Shown here in pieces: positions 1 to 7,830 of a stretch of DNA of 33,516 nucleotides. This stretch comes from Alphaproteobacteria bacterium (lineage in GTDB: Bacteria; Pseudomonadota; Alphaproteobacteria; Micropepsales; Micropepsaceae), in the NCBI GenBank assembly GCA_019247845.1, contig JAFBAL010000036.1, forward strand, positions 1 through 33,516, given 5' to 3'. Positions within the stretch are counted from its first letter, which is position 1. Each line of letters opens with the position of its first letter. The notes under the pieces are model-generated. The model was not told the DNA's origin and did not search any database. It saw only the letters and a program-made list of their open reading frames with translations. Both the position numbers and the translations under genes were made by a program.

Positions 1-66
1 GTTCGCCTTCTTCTTGGCGGGACGCAGGTTGGCGAGAGAGCGTTTGGAGACCTTGGCTTTGGCCAT
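1..66 (-). CDS. Start of a small basic protein, function unknown (cut by window edge)
   Basis: Only the first 22 codons lie in the window, so the product cannot be identified. The visible N-terminus is very basic: 8 of 22 residues are Lys or Arg, including a Lys triplet at residues 18-20, which suggests nucleic-acid binding or a small basic protein. The ATG at 66-64 is preceded by an AGGA Shine-Dalgarno-like sequence about 8 bases upstream. An overlapping ATG four bases earlier runs straight into a TGA, so the ATG GCC start is preferred. It lies downstream of nrdJ on the same strand, with a strong hairpin between them. It has no signal peptide or membrane segment in the visible part. Confidence 0.55.
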   Translation of the reverse strand, partial: MAKAKVSKRSLANLRPAKKKAN

Positions 67-126
67 CACATGTTTCCTGTCTGGCTGCACTGGCCCAAAC
101 GCGCACGCCCCGATTCGCGTTCCAGT

Positions 127-159
127 CCTTGTCCGCCGCTGCGAAGCGGTAGGACAAGG
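127..159 (-). terminator. Strong hairpin just downstream of nrdJ
   Basis: An inverted repeat begins five bases after the nrdJ stop codon. The arms are CCTTGTCC plus GCCGCT and AGCGGT plus AGGACAAGG, around a GCGA tetraloop, with one small asymmetry. No T-run follows on either strand, so it is not a textbook intrinsic terminator. It may be an RNA 3' end or stability hairpin, or an attenuator before the small basic gene. Confidence 0.4.
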
Positions 160-163
160 CCGC

Positions 164-3100
164 TCAGCTGCACCCGCTTGTCGAGCCGCAGGTGTTGCAC
201 TTCATGCAGGTGCCGTTGCGCACCAGCGTGAAGTTGCCGCAAGAGCCGCAGGCGTCGCCTTCGTAGCCCTTCATGCGGGCCTCGGCGGCGCGCCGCGCCT
301 GGACGTCGCGCGCCTTGCCGGCCTTCTCGTGCGCGGCTTCGCTGCGCTGGACCATGGCATTGCCCACGGCGGTCATGAGGTCGGCGACCGGGTTGCCCGC
401 GGCCTCCAGCACCGCGCCGCGGATCTCGGAAAGGTCCACGGTGGCCTCTGCCTGCGCGAACATCTCCTCGACCTCGTGGGTGTGCTGCTCTTCCATCATC
501 TTGGGCTGGGCCCCGCCGCGCACCACCGCGATGGTGCGGTGGATCTGGCCGCGCACGAAGCCGGTGGAGGCCACGCTCTTCACCGCCTGCACGACTTCGC
601 GCGTGCGGTCGTCGTGGCTCGCGTCGTCGACGCCGTCGCCGACATCGGGATCGCCCGGCGGCACGTGCGCGAGCTCATAGCGGCCGAGATAGGAGATCGC
701 CAGCTCGCGGAAGATGTAGTCGAGCACGCTGGTGGCGTTCTTGATCGAGTCGTTGCCCATCACCATGCCGGCAGGCTCGAACTTGGTGAAGGTGAAGGCC
801 TCGACGAACTCCTCCAGCGGCACGCCGTATTGCAGGCCGACCGAGATCGCGATGGCGAAGCCGTCCATCAGCGAGCGGAAGGCGGCGCCGTCCTTGTGCA
901 TGTCGATGAAGATCTCGCCCAGCCTTCCGTCCTCGTACTCGCCGGTGCGCAGATAGACCTTGTGGCCGCCGACCAGCGCCTTCTGGGTATAGCCCTTGCG
1001 GCGCTGCGGCAGCTTCTCGCGCTCGCGGGATTGGATGCGCTCGATGACCTTCTCGACGATGCGCTCGGTGACGACGGTGGTGCGGGCCGCCATCGGCGCT
1101 TCCTCGAGCTCGTCCTCGTCCTCGATCTGCAGGACCTGGCTCGCCAGCGGCTGGCTGAGCTTGGAACCGTCGCGATAGAGCGCGTTGGCCTTCAGGCCCA
1201 GCTTCCAGGAGAGGAGATAGCTCTCGCCGCATTCCTTCACCGTCGCGGCGTTGGGCATGTTGATGGTCTTGGAGATCGCGCCCGAGATGAAGGGCTGGAC
1301 CGCCGCCATCATGCGGATGTGGCTCTCGACCGACAGCGCGCGCTTGCCGATGCGGCCGCACGGATTGGCGCAGTCGAACACGGCCAGGTGCTCGTCCTTC
1401 AGGTGCGGGGCGCCTTCCAGGGTCATCGCGCCGCAGACATGCAGGTTCGCCGCGTCGATCTCGGCGCGCGCGAAGCCGATGGTCCTGAGCAGGTCGAAAT
1501 CGGCCGCCTCCATCGCCGCTGCGTCGATCTTCAGGACGTCGCGGCAGAACTCCGCGCCGAGCGTCCATTTGTTGAAGACGAAGCGGATGTCGAATGCGGC
1601 CTCGAGCGCGGCCTCGACGGCGGCGATCTGCTCGTCGCCGAAGCCCTTGGCGCGCAGCGCGTTGTGGCTGAGCGCGTTCGCGCCCTCGAGCGTGCCGTGA
1701 CCCACGGCATAGGCGATGATGTCGTCGATCTGGCTCTGGTCGTAGCCGAGCGTCGTCAGCGCCTCCGGGACGCAGCGGTTGATGATCTTGAAGTAGCCGC
1801 CGCCGGCCAGCTTCTTGAACTTCACCAGCGCGAAGTCGGGCTCGACGCCGGTGGTGTCGCAATCCATGACCAGGCCGATCGTGCCGGTGGGCGCGATGAC
1901 GGTCGACTGCGCGTTGCGATAGCCGAACTCCTCGCCCATCGACAGCGCGTCGTCCCAGGCGCGCTTGGCGGCGGCGGCGAGATCGGACTGCTTCACCGCC
2001 GCGAGATCGAGCGGCACCGGGTTGGTCGCGAGCTTCTCGTAGCCCGCCGCCTCGCCATGCGCGGCGCGCCGGTGGTTGCGCATCACGCGCAGCATCGCGT
2101 CCTTGTTGGCGGCGTATTCGGGGAACGGCCCCAGCTCGCCCGCCATCTCGGCCGAGGTCGCATAGGAGACGCCGGTCATCACCGCGCTGATCGCGCCGGC
2201 GATGGCGCGGCCTTCGCGCGAGTCGTACGAGATGCCCGCCGCCATCAGCAGGCCGCCGATATTGGCGAAGCCCAGGCCGAGCGTGCGGTAGTCGTAGGAG
2301 AGCTGCGCGATCTCGCGGCTCGGGAACTGCGCCATCAGCACCGAGACTTCCAGCACCACGGTCCACAGCCGCACGGCGTGCTCGAAGGCCGCGACGTCGA
2401 ATTCCTTGACCGCGGCCCCAATGGCGCTCGAATTGTGGGCGCCGTCCACAGTCCCCGCGTCCTTTCTGAACTGCATCAGGTTCAGCGAGGCGAGGTTGCA
2501 GGCCGTGTCGTCCAGGAACATGTATTCCGAGCACGGATTGGAGGCGCGGATCTCGCCGCCGGCCGGGCAGGTGTGCCAGTCGTTGACCGTGGTGTGGAAC
2601 TGGATGCCGGGATCGGCGCAGGCCCAAGCGGCGTAGGAGACCTTCTCCCACAACGCGCGCGCCTTGATCGTCTTGGCGATCTTGTTCGAGCCGCGATAGG
2701 TGAGGTTCCAGTCGGCGTCTTCCAGCACCGCGTTAAGGAACGCATCGGTCACGCGCACCGAATTGTTCGAGTTCTGCCCGGAGACGGTGAGATAGGCCTC
2801 CGAATCCCAATCGGTGTCGTAGGTGTCGAACTTGAAGTCGATCTCCTTGTAGCCCTGCTTGGCGAAGTTGATGACGCGATCGACGTAGTTGTCGGGGATC
2901 ATCGCCTTGCGGGCGGCCTTGACCTCGCGGCGCAGCGCCGGGTTCTTCTTCGGATCGAAGCAGTCGTCGCCCGAGCCGTCGCAATTGATGCAGGCCTTCA
3001 TGACGAGCTTGAGGTGCTTCTCGGCGAGCTTGGAGCCCGCCACCATGGCGGCGACCTTCTGCTCCTCGATCACTTTCCAGTCGATGAAGTCCTCGATGTC

Positions 3101-3937
3101 GGGGTGGTCGACGTCGACGATGACCATCTTGGCCGCGCGGCGCGTCGTGCCGCCCGACTTGATGGCGCCAGCGGCGCGGTCGCCGATCTTCAGGAAGCTC
3201 ATCAGGCCCGACGACTTGCCGCCGCCCGACAGCTTCTCGTTCTCGCCGCGCAGCGACGAGAAGTTGGTGCCGGTGCCCGAGCCGTACTTGAACAGGCGCG
3301 CCTCGCGCGTCCAAAGGTCCATGATGCCGCCTTCGTTCACCAGGTCGTCCTTGACGCCCTGGATGAAGCAGGCATGCGGCTGCGGGTGCTCGTAGGACGA
3401 GGCCGACTTGGTCAGGCGGCCGGTCTTGTGGTCGACGTAGAAATGGCCCTGGCTCGGCCCGTCGATGCCATAGGCCCAGTGCAGGCCGGTGTTGAACCAC
3501 TGCGGGGAGTTCGGCGCCGCCTTCTGCGTCGCCAGCATGTGGCACATCTCGTCATAGAAGGCCCGCGCATCGGCCTCGCCGTCGAAATAGCCGCCCTTCC
3601 AGCCCCAATAGGCCCAGGTGCCGGCCAGGCGGTCGAACACCTGCTTGGCGGAGTTCTCGCCCGTCGTCTCCGAACCGTCGGCCTCGCGGCGCCACAGGAA
3701 ATCGGGGACGCCTTCCTCGGCGACGGGACGCAGGCGGGTGGGGACGCCGGCTTTGCGGAAATACTTCTGGGCCAGCACGTCGCAGGCGACCTGGCTCCAG
3801 TCCTCGGGAACCTCGATGTCGGTCTGGCGGAAGACGACCGAGCCGTCCGGGTTGCGGATCTCGCTCGCGGCTTTGACGAACGCGATGCCCTCATAGGCAT
3901 CCTTACCTTCCACCGTGAACTGACGCCGAATACGCAT
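164..3937 (-). CDS. nrdJ: Vitamin B12-dependent (class II) ribonucleotide reductase
   Basis: This enzyme reduces ribonucleotides to deoxyribonucleotides with adenosylcobalamin as radical source, independently of oxygen. The 1257-residue product has the length of the long alphaproteobacterial NrdJ form. Visible motifs are the N-terminal redox cysteine C190 (HACFIQ), the NPCSE motif with the presumed thiyl-radical Cys C469 and catalytic Asn and Glu, and the partner C480 in [12 protein letters not shown] phosphate-binding APTGTIG loop follows. The extreme C-terminus has a cysteine cluster ([13 protein letters not shown]) typical of the zinc ribbon and redox tail of this subfamily. [13 protein letters not shown] segment near residue 316 is a further small Cys cluster. 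The ATG at 3937 gives the expected RRQFT N-terminus. No nrdAB genes are visible. The leader carries an NrdR-box-like site. Confidence 0.95.
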   Translation of the reverse strand: MRIRRQFTVEGKDAYEGIAFVKAASEIRNPDGSVVFRQTDIEVPEDWSQVACDVLAQKYFRKAGVPTRLRPVAEEGVPDFLWRREADGSETTGENSAKQVFDRLAGTWAYWGWKGGYFDGEADARAFYDEMCHMLATQKAAPNSPQWFNTGLHWAYGIDGPSQGHFYVDHKTGRLTKSASSYEHPQPHACFIQGVKDDLVNEGGIMDLWTREARLFKYGSGTGTNFSSLRGENEKLSGGGKSSGLMSFLKIGDRAAGAIKSGGTTRRAAKMVIVDVDHPDIEDFIDWKVIEEQKVAAMVAGSKLAEKHLKLVMKACINCDGSGDDCFDPKKNPALRREVKAARKAMIPDNYVDRVINFAKQGYKEIDFKFDTYDTDWDSEAYLTVSGQNSNNSVRVTDAFLNAVLEDADWNLTYRGSNKIAKTIKARALWEKVSYAAWACADPGIQFHTTVNDWHTCPAGGEIRASNPCSEYMFLDDTACNLASLNLMQFRKDAGTVDGAHNSSAIGAAVKEFDVAAFEHAVRLWTVVLEVSVLMAQFPSREIAQLSYDYRTLGLGFANIGGLLMAAGISYDSREGRAIAGAISAVMTGVSYATSAEMAGELGPFPEYAANKDAMLRVMRNHRRAAHGEAAGYEKLATNPVPLDLAAVKQSDLAAAAKRAWDDALSMGEEFGYRNAQSTVIAPTGTIGLVMDCDTTGVEPDFALVKFKKLAGGGYFKIINRCVPEALTTLGYDQSQIDDIIAYAVGHGTLEGANALSHNALRAKGFGDEQIAAVEAALEAAFDIRFVFNKWTLGAEFCRDVLKIDAAAMEAADFDLLRTIGFARAEIDAANLHVCGAMTLEGAPHLKDEHLAVFDCANPCGRIGKRALSVESHIRMMAAVQPFISGAISKTINMPNAATVKECGESYLLSWKLGLKANALYRDGSKLSQPLASQVLQIEDEDELEEAPMAARTTVVTERIVEKVIERIQSREREKLPQRRKGYTQKALVGGHKVYLRTGEYEDGRLGEIFIDMHKDGAAFRSLMDGFAIAISVGLQYGVPLEEFVEAFTFTKFEPAGMVMGNDSIKNATSVLDYIFRELAISYLGRYELAHVPPGDPDVGDGVDDASHDDRTREVVQAVKSVASTGFVRGQIHRTIAVVRGGAQPKMMEEQHTHEVEEMFAQAEATVDLSEIRGAVLEAAGNPVADLMTAVGNAMVQRSEAAHEKAGKARDVQARRAAEARMKGYEGDACGSCGNFTLVRNGTCMKCNTCGSTSGCS

Positions 3938-4165
3938 CCGAGTGCCCCCAAATCCTTTGAGTGTTTGCCCGCCTCTGACCGCTGCGTTTTCGCCACCGCT
4001 TAGGGGACAGTTTTCCTATCGCCGGGACGGTGCCGAAGCGGCAAGGTCTCCGGCGGCAGGTGCTCTTGGTCCGCCCAGATTTGGTGGTCGCACGCGGCGA
4101 CTGACGCAAAGTATGGACTTGGCCTTTACGCCTTCGCAAGGACAAAGTGGTTAACCAAATCTTAC

Positions 4166-4181
4166 CTACAATATCTTGTGG
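4166..4181. promoter_or_regulatory. Candidate NrdR box
   Basis: The minus-strand sequence CCACAAGATATTGTAG matches 12 of 16 positions of the NrdR-box consensus as I remember it (ACACWATATATWGTGT), and it is near-palindromic. NrdR is the zinc and ATP-cone repressor of ribonucleotide reductase genes, and the site overlaps a possible -10 of nrdJ. NrdR sites usually come in pairs about three helical turns apart. I see only a poor half-match (around 4134-4149) at that spacing, so the call is tentative. Confidence 0.5.
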
Positions 4182-4227
4182 CTTAACGGTGTCCCAAAAA
4201 GCCGCGAGTCAAGCGGGGTTTCGGAAT

Positions 4228-4252
4228 CGCGCCGAAAATTTTTTCAGCCGCG
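4228..4252. terminator. A/T-core inverted repeat after the beta-propeller operon
   Basis: On the minus strand, CGCGGCTGAAAA pairs with TTTTCGGCGCG with one bulged G, about 40 bases after the stop of the downstream beta-propeller gene. The internal A and T runs make it a possible terminator, but no extended T-run follows the stem. Confidence is low. Confidence 0.3.
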
Positions 4253-4293
4253 TGACACACAGACGAAAACTTCTTGGGGGCGGGCTGTGGATA

Positions 4294-5487
4294 TTATCTG
4301 GCGCCGTCCTGCACAAAGGCTGCCAGGGAGCCGCCGCTGACCAGAATCAAGGTGTCGCCGCCGGCACCGAAGCCCGTCAAAACGTCGCCGAGCTCGCGTT
4401 GCAGCGGGAAGCTCAGCCCGGTCTGCGTCTCCCACAACTCCTTCCCGCGCGCGGCGTCGAGGACATAGAGCGTGCCGTCGACCGATCCGGCGATCACCAT
4501 ATCGTTGATCACCAGCGGCAGGCTGGACAGGTGGCCGTTGCCGGCGAAGTCCCAGACGGTGTTGTCGGTCTTGGGATCGACCGCCAGATAGTGGCTTTCG
4601 TTCAAGACGATCTCGAGATCCTTGCCGGTCGGGGAGGTCCAGAATGCGGGGGCATAGTTGGTGCCAAAAGTGCCGACGGGATTGCCCTTGGCGGTTTCGC
4701 TGACGATCCCGTCGTCGCGGACGTAGAGACGGTTCTTGAAATAGACTGGCGTGGTTTCGCCGCCGGCGGTTCCGCCCCAGTCCTTGAACCAGAGCGACTT
4801 TCCGGTCGCGAGGTCGAATTTATGGAACTGGGCGACACTGGCCAGGAAGACGGCGTCTTCGGCGATGGCGGGCGGTCCCCCGATGCTGGCGGCGACGGCG
4901 CTCTTCCATTCGATGGCGCCGGTTTCTTCGTTCAGGCTGAAGAGCCCCTGCTTCGGCGGCTGCAAGGTGCTGGAGACGATGAGGTGGCCGGCCGCGGCGA
5001 CGGGCGGCGTGTAATAGCCGGAGCCGGGCGGAAGCTTGACCGACCACAACGGCGTGCCCGTGCGGTCGGCGCTGAAGGCGTCGATGACGCCCGAGAATTC
5101 CTGCACGAAAACCCGCCCGTTGTCGTAAGCCGCATAGACGAAATGGGTTTCACGGATGAGCCGTTTCCACACGCTCTCCCCGGTCGCGAGGTCGAAGGCG
5201 CAGAGGAAGTGCTGGTCGCCCTCGAGCATGACGATGACGAGACCGTTGACGACGATGGGATAGGTGAAAGCCACGTCGTTGGACAGCGTCACCTTCCATT
5301 TCTGCTTCAAAGGCGGCTTGAAGCCGTTGGCGAAGACGATGTGGCCGTCATGCGCCGGGTCGACCTGGAAGGTGACCGAACCGGCGTCGGGCGCGGATGG
5401 AGGTTTCGGCGCGGCGGCCGCGGCGGCAGGGCCGGAAAGCGCCGCGGCGACGGCGATCGAAACGAGCAGTACGCGGAGCACGTTCAT
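4294..5487 (-). CDS. Secreted PQQ-like beta-propeller repeat protein (second of a pair)
   Basis: The 397-residue product starts with a signal peptide (a short hydrophobic stretch ending in an Ala-rich run, about residues 1-26). Repeated propeller blades follow, with the hallmark pattern of a hydrophobic strand, D-x-x-[TK]-G-[KE] and an aromatic Trp (for example DLATGESVWKR, DLATGKSLWFKDW, DAARGKELWE). It should fold as a PQQ or quinoprotein-type propeller in the periplasm. There is no lipobox and no der or histidyl-tRNA synthetase neighbour, so it is probably not BamB. I do not see enough to claim that it binds PQQ or is a dehydrogenase. It starts 9 bases after the stop of its paralogue and is probably co-transcribed with it. 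An AAGGTG Shine-Dalgarno-like sequence precedes the ATG. Confidence 0.8.
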   Translation of the reverse strand: MNVLRVLLVSIAVAAALSGPAAAAAAPKPPSAPDAGSVTFQVDPAHDGHIVFANGFKPPLKQKWKVTLSNDVAFTYPIVVNGLVIVMLEGDQHFLCAFDLATGESVWKRLIRETHFVYAAYDNGRVFVQEFSGVIDAFSADRTGTPLWSVKLPPGSGYYTPPVAAAGHLIVSSTLQPPKQGLFSLNEETGAIEWKSAVAASIGGPPAIAEDAVFLASVAQFHKFDLATGKSLWFKDWGGTAGGETTPVYFKNRLYVRDDGIVSETAKGNPVGTFGTNYAPAFWTSPTGKDLEIVLNESHYLAVDPKTDNTVWDFAGNGHLSSLPLVINDMVIAGSVDGTLYVLDAARGKELWETQTGLSFPLQRELGDVLTGFGAGGDTLILVSGGSLAAFVQDGAR

Positions 5488-5496
5488 CGGAGCACC

Positions 5497-6681
5497 TTAC
5501 GGCTTGTAGGCGACGAGGAGGTTGGTGGCCGGAACGAGCAGCACGTCGTCGCCCGCGCCGAAGCTCTCGCGCAGCCGCTCGCTGTTGCCGCCCCGGCCCG
5601 TGCCGTCGCTCAGCATGGCGGCACCGACATCGGCCGACCACAGCTTGGCTCCCGTCGCGGCGTCGAGCAGATAGAGTTTGCCGTGGTTCGAGCCGACGAC
5701 CACCATGTCGTTGAGGACCAGCGGCGCGGCGTCCAGGCTGTCGTTGACGTCGGGCTTGAAGCTCCAATTCACGTTGCCGGAGGCGAGATCGATCGATTTG
5801 AGGAAAGCGGTCTCGCCGCTCGGCCGGCTGGTGACGATGAGCGCAGGCTGGCCGGACGGCTGCGGCCAGATCGCGAAGCTCTGATCGGCCGGGAATATCT
5901 GACCCGTCTTCTTGCCGGTGTTCGCGTCGAGCACCCAATTGTGCGTCGCCCAATCGCGCACGAAGACCTGGTGGTCGTAGTAGACCGGATTGGCGTCGCC
6001 GCCGCCGCTGCAGTTGCCGGAGTTGTGCCACAGCGTGTCGCCGGTCGCCTGATCGAATTCGTAGTATTGGCAGGGATAGCCGACATAGACGCCGACGTCG
6101 TCGGCGGCCGGCGAGCTCGCGCTGCCGTTCACCGGGCGGGACCATTCGACATGGCCGTCCTTCTCGCTGAGCGAGCCGACGATCAGGTTCGCGCTGATGA
6201 AGACGTGCCCATTCGCCGCGATGATCTCGGCGGGAGTTCCGCCGAACCGGGTCACCCAGGCGATCTTGCCCTTGCGGTTGGCCTCGAAGGCTTTCACAAC
6301 GCCGTCTTCGTTTTGAACGAAGAGCCGGCCGTTGTCATAAGCGAGGGTCGACCACGAAAAGGGGCCGTGCATCGGCTTCATCCAGACGGTCTTGCCGGTC
6401 TGAAGATCGAGCGCATAGAGCCTGGTGACCTGATCGTCGGCGTTGGAGACCGTCACGAAGGCGAGCCCGTTGGCGACGACCGGATAGCCCACATAGGCGT
6501 TCTGGGCGCCGCCCAGGTCGCGCGACCAGATCTGATGCAGCGGCGGCAGGAAGCCTCCGCTCATCGAGAGGCGGCCGTCATGGGCGGCGTTTCCTTGATA
6601 GGCGCTCGAGCTCGTGACGGCCTGGGCAGGCGACGCCAGGCAGAGCGCCGTCAGCGCCGCAGCGATTCGAATGTACGACAC
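5497..6681 (-). CDS. Secreted PQQ-like beta-propeller repeat protein (first of a pair)
   Basis: This is a 394-residue propeller protein, clearly paralogous to the next gene. Both start the mature region with an AHDG motif and a G-F-x-P-P-L segment, and both share the blade phrases YDNGR.FVQ, VYY/VYFKN and a DAA.G..LW unit near the end. The preferred start is the GTG at 6681, not the in-frame codon 24 bases upstream. It is preceded by GGGGGACC at good spacing and gives a clean signal peptide (SYIRIAAALTALCLASPAQA). The product is exported and contains a CNCSGGG-like Cys pair region. Substrate and role are unknown. It is the first gene of a two-gene operon, with a possible promoter at 6719-6745. 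Confidence 0.8.
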   Translation of the reverse strand: MSYIRIAAALTALCLASPAQAVTSSSAYQGNAAHDGRLSMSGGFLPPLHQIWSRDLGGAQNAYVGYPVVANGLAFVTVSNADDQVTRLYALDLQTGKTVWMKPMHGPFSWSTLAYDNGRLFVQNEDGVVKAFEANRKGKIAWVTRFGGTPAEIIAANGHVFISANLIVGSLSEKDGHVEWSRPVNGSASSPAADDVGVYVGYPCQYYEFDQATGDTLWHNSGNCSGGGDANPVYYDHQVFVRDWATHNWVLDANTGKKTGQIFPADQSFAIWPQPSGQPALIVTSRPSGETAFLKSIDLASGNVNWSFKPDVNDSLDAAPLVLNDMVVVGSNHGKLYLLDAATGAKLWSADVGAAMLSDGTGRGGNSERLRESFGAGDDVLLVPATNLLVAYKP

Positions 6682-6718
6682 AGGTCCCCCAACGCGTTCC
6701 CGCACATCTTCACGTCAC

Positions 6719-6745
6719 ACTATAGGCGGGCAGGGGTTCGGGCAA
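6719..6745 (-). promoter_or_regulatory. Possible promoter of the beta-propeller operon
   Basis: On the minus strand there is TTGCCC (6745-6740), a 15-base spacer and TATAGT (6724-6719), placed 38 bases before the GTG start. The -10 is good and the spacing is short, so this is a tentative call. Confidence 0.35.
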
Positions 6746-6750
6746 ACGAC

Positions 6751-7770
6751 CTAAGGTGCGATATCGAAGCTCGCGGGCTCCTTCCGCGGCGCCTGGTTGA
6801 GCTCGTGGCGCAGGCTGGAAATGAACTCGTAGATATAGCGGCGCACCCGGTTGATGCCGCCGAGCGGGCGATGCGCGTCGAGACAGTGCCAGGGCGTGAA
6901 GGACAGGTTCTCGCCGAAGCCGTTCTGCGCCGCGGTGTCGAAGGTCTGCGGCGGGATGGTGATCCTGGCCACCGGCACGAAGGGGGACTTGCTTTCCGGC
7001 CATTCGATGGTCGGGTCCTCGACCGGCATGGCTTGCGCGTCGGTGCGCAGCTGCACCATGAAGTCGAAGGTCGCCGGCAGCTTGGAGAGGTGCTCCACCA
7101 CGTTGGCCCTGAGGTAGCTGTCGCCGCTGGTGCCCGTGAAAGGCGAGGGCGTGCCCGAGGGCCGCGCCGAATATTTGCACGCGGTATCGCCGCCGAAGCG
7201 ATAGGGCACCATGCTCCAGTAGCGGATGTTCAGCGGATTGGTCACCGTCTGGAAGAACAGCCTGGCGGTGACGCCCATCTCGTGGAAGCGGATCTTCAAT
7301 CCGCCCGGGAAGAAGAAGCCCCAGATGCCCTTGGTCTGCAGGTCGATATAGTCGATCGCATTGCGGACCATGAAGACGGGACAGTTGATCATGACGAAGT
7401 CCTGGGTCGTGGACGGGCTGCCCTCGACGTCCATCAGCTTCACCGCCATGCCGCGACCGTCGCGGTTGCCGTCGGCCTGCGGCGCGCCGTTGCCGTTCGA
7501 GAAGCGCACCCACGCGTCGTAGGTGCGCGGCTGCGCGAACACGCCGACGCGCAGCTTCTGCGGCAGCCCGTCGAGCACCTGGAACTGCGCCTTCACGCAG
7601 CAATGCGCCTTGGCGTGGGCGTCGCGACGCGCAAGCCCCGATTTGGCCTTGTCCTCGCGCACCTGCTTCTCGATGACGCCGGCGATGACGCGGATCGCGT
7701 CGGGCTCGCCCGGCGGAATGGCTTCGCCGGCGACCGGCGTCAGCTCCTTGATGTCTCCCAGGCTTGCCAT
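6751..7770 (-). CDS. Catalase-superfamily heme protein, short form
   Basis: The 339-residue product belongs to the short catalase-like family annotated as 'catalase family protein', which is related to allene oxide synthase-type heme domains. It is much shorter than true monofunctional catalases (about 480 residues or more). Visible family marks are the HAKAHCCVKAQF segment near residue 50, where catalases have the distal His region, and the VRFSNGNG motif near residue 88. The C-terminal block LSFTPWHCLDAHRPLGGINRVRR follows the family pattern. No signal peptide is seen. The ATG at 7770 has a GAGGGGCGG Shine-Dalgarno. It is transcribed divergently from the TPR-glycosyltransferase gene, with only 60 bases between start codons. 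Peroxide or lipid hydroperoxide activity is possible but is not shown by the sequence. Confidence 0.8.
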   Translation of the reverse strand: MASLGDIKELTPVAGEAIPPGEPDAIRVIAGVIEKQVREDKAKSGLARRDAHAKAHCCVKAQFQVLDGLPQKLRVGVFAQPRTYDAWVRFSNGNGAPQADGNRDGRGMAVKLMDVEGSPSTTQDFVMINCPVFMVRNAIDYIDLQTKGIWGFFFPGGLKIRFHEMGVTARLFFQTVTNPLNIRYWSMVPYRFGGDTACKYSARPSGTPSPFTGTSGDSYLRANVVEHLSKLPATFDFMVQLRTDAQAMPVEDPTIEWPESKSPFVPVARITIPPQTFDTAAQNGFGENLSFTPWHCLDAHRPLGGINRVRRYIYEFISSLRHELNQAPRKEPASFDIAP

Positions 7771-7830
7771 GTCCGCCCCTCAACGACAGATGGAATTATG
7801 AAATTATGGGGCGATGCGCCAAAGTCAATC

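Larger units (their letters stand above)
3938..4293 (-). other. 356-base leader and intergenic region upstream of nrdJ
   Basis: No gene is seen here. Read on the minus strand, it holds the 3' flank of the beta-propeller operon with an A/T-stem hairpin (4228-4252). Next comes a weak promoter: TTGGGA at 4197-4192, a 16-base spacer, and GATATT at 4175-4170. An NrdR-box-like palindrome (4166-4181) overlaps that -10. About 230 bases of leader then run to nrdJ. The distance leaves room for a structured 5' UTR, but I could not fit a cobalamin riboswitch. Confidence 0.5.

Noticed and set aside
14..4003. 1329-codon open frame on the plus strand opposite nrdJ
   Set aside because: It is Ala/Arg/His/Leu-rich with no recognisable domain and lies antisense to a full-length, motif-complete NrdJ. 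Long antisense frames are expected in high-GC DNA.
4040..4054. B12-box-like sequence (GCCGGAGACCTTGCC on the minus strand) in the nrdJ leader, suggesting a cobalamin riboswitch
   Set aside because: It has an extra base against the usual box. I could not find the GCCACTG and other core blocks upstream, so the match is probably chance. A covariance-model search (Rfam cobalamin family) would settle it.
4147..7830. Upstream part of the long plus-strand frame that ends in the TPR-glycosyltransferase
   Set aside because: It is antisense to the beta-propeller pair and the catalase-like gene. Only the part from 7831 shows TPR and glycosyltransferase sequence.
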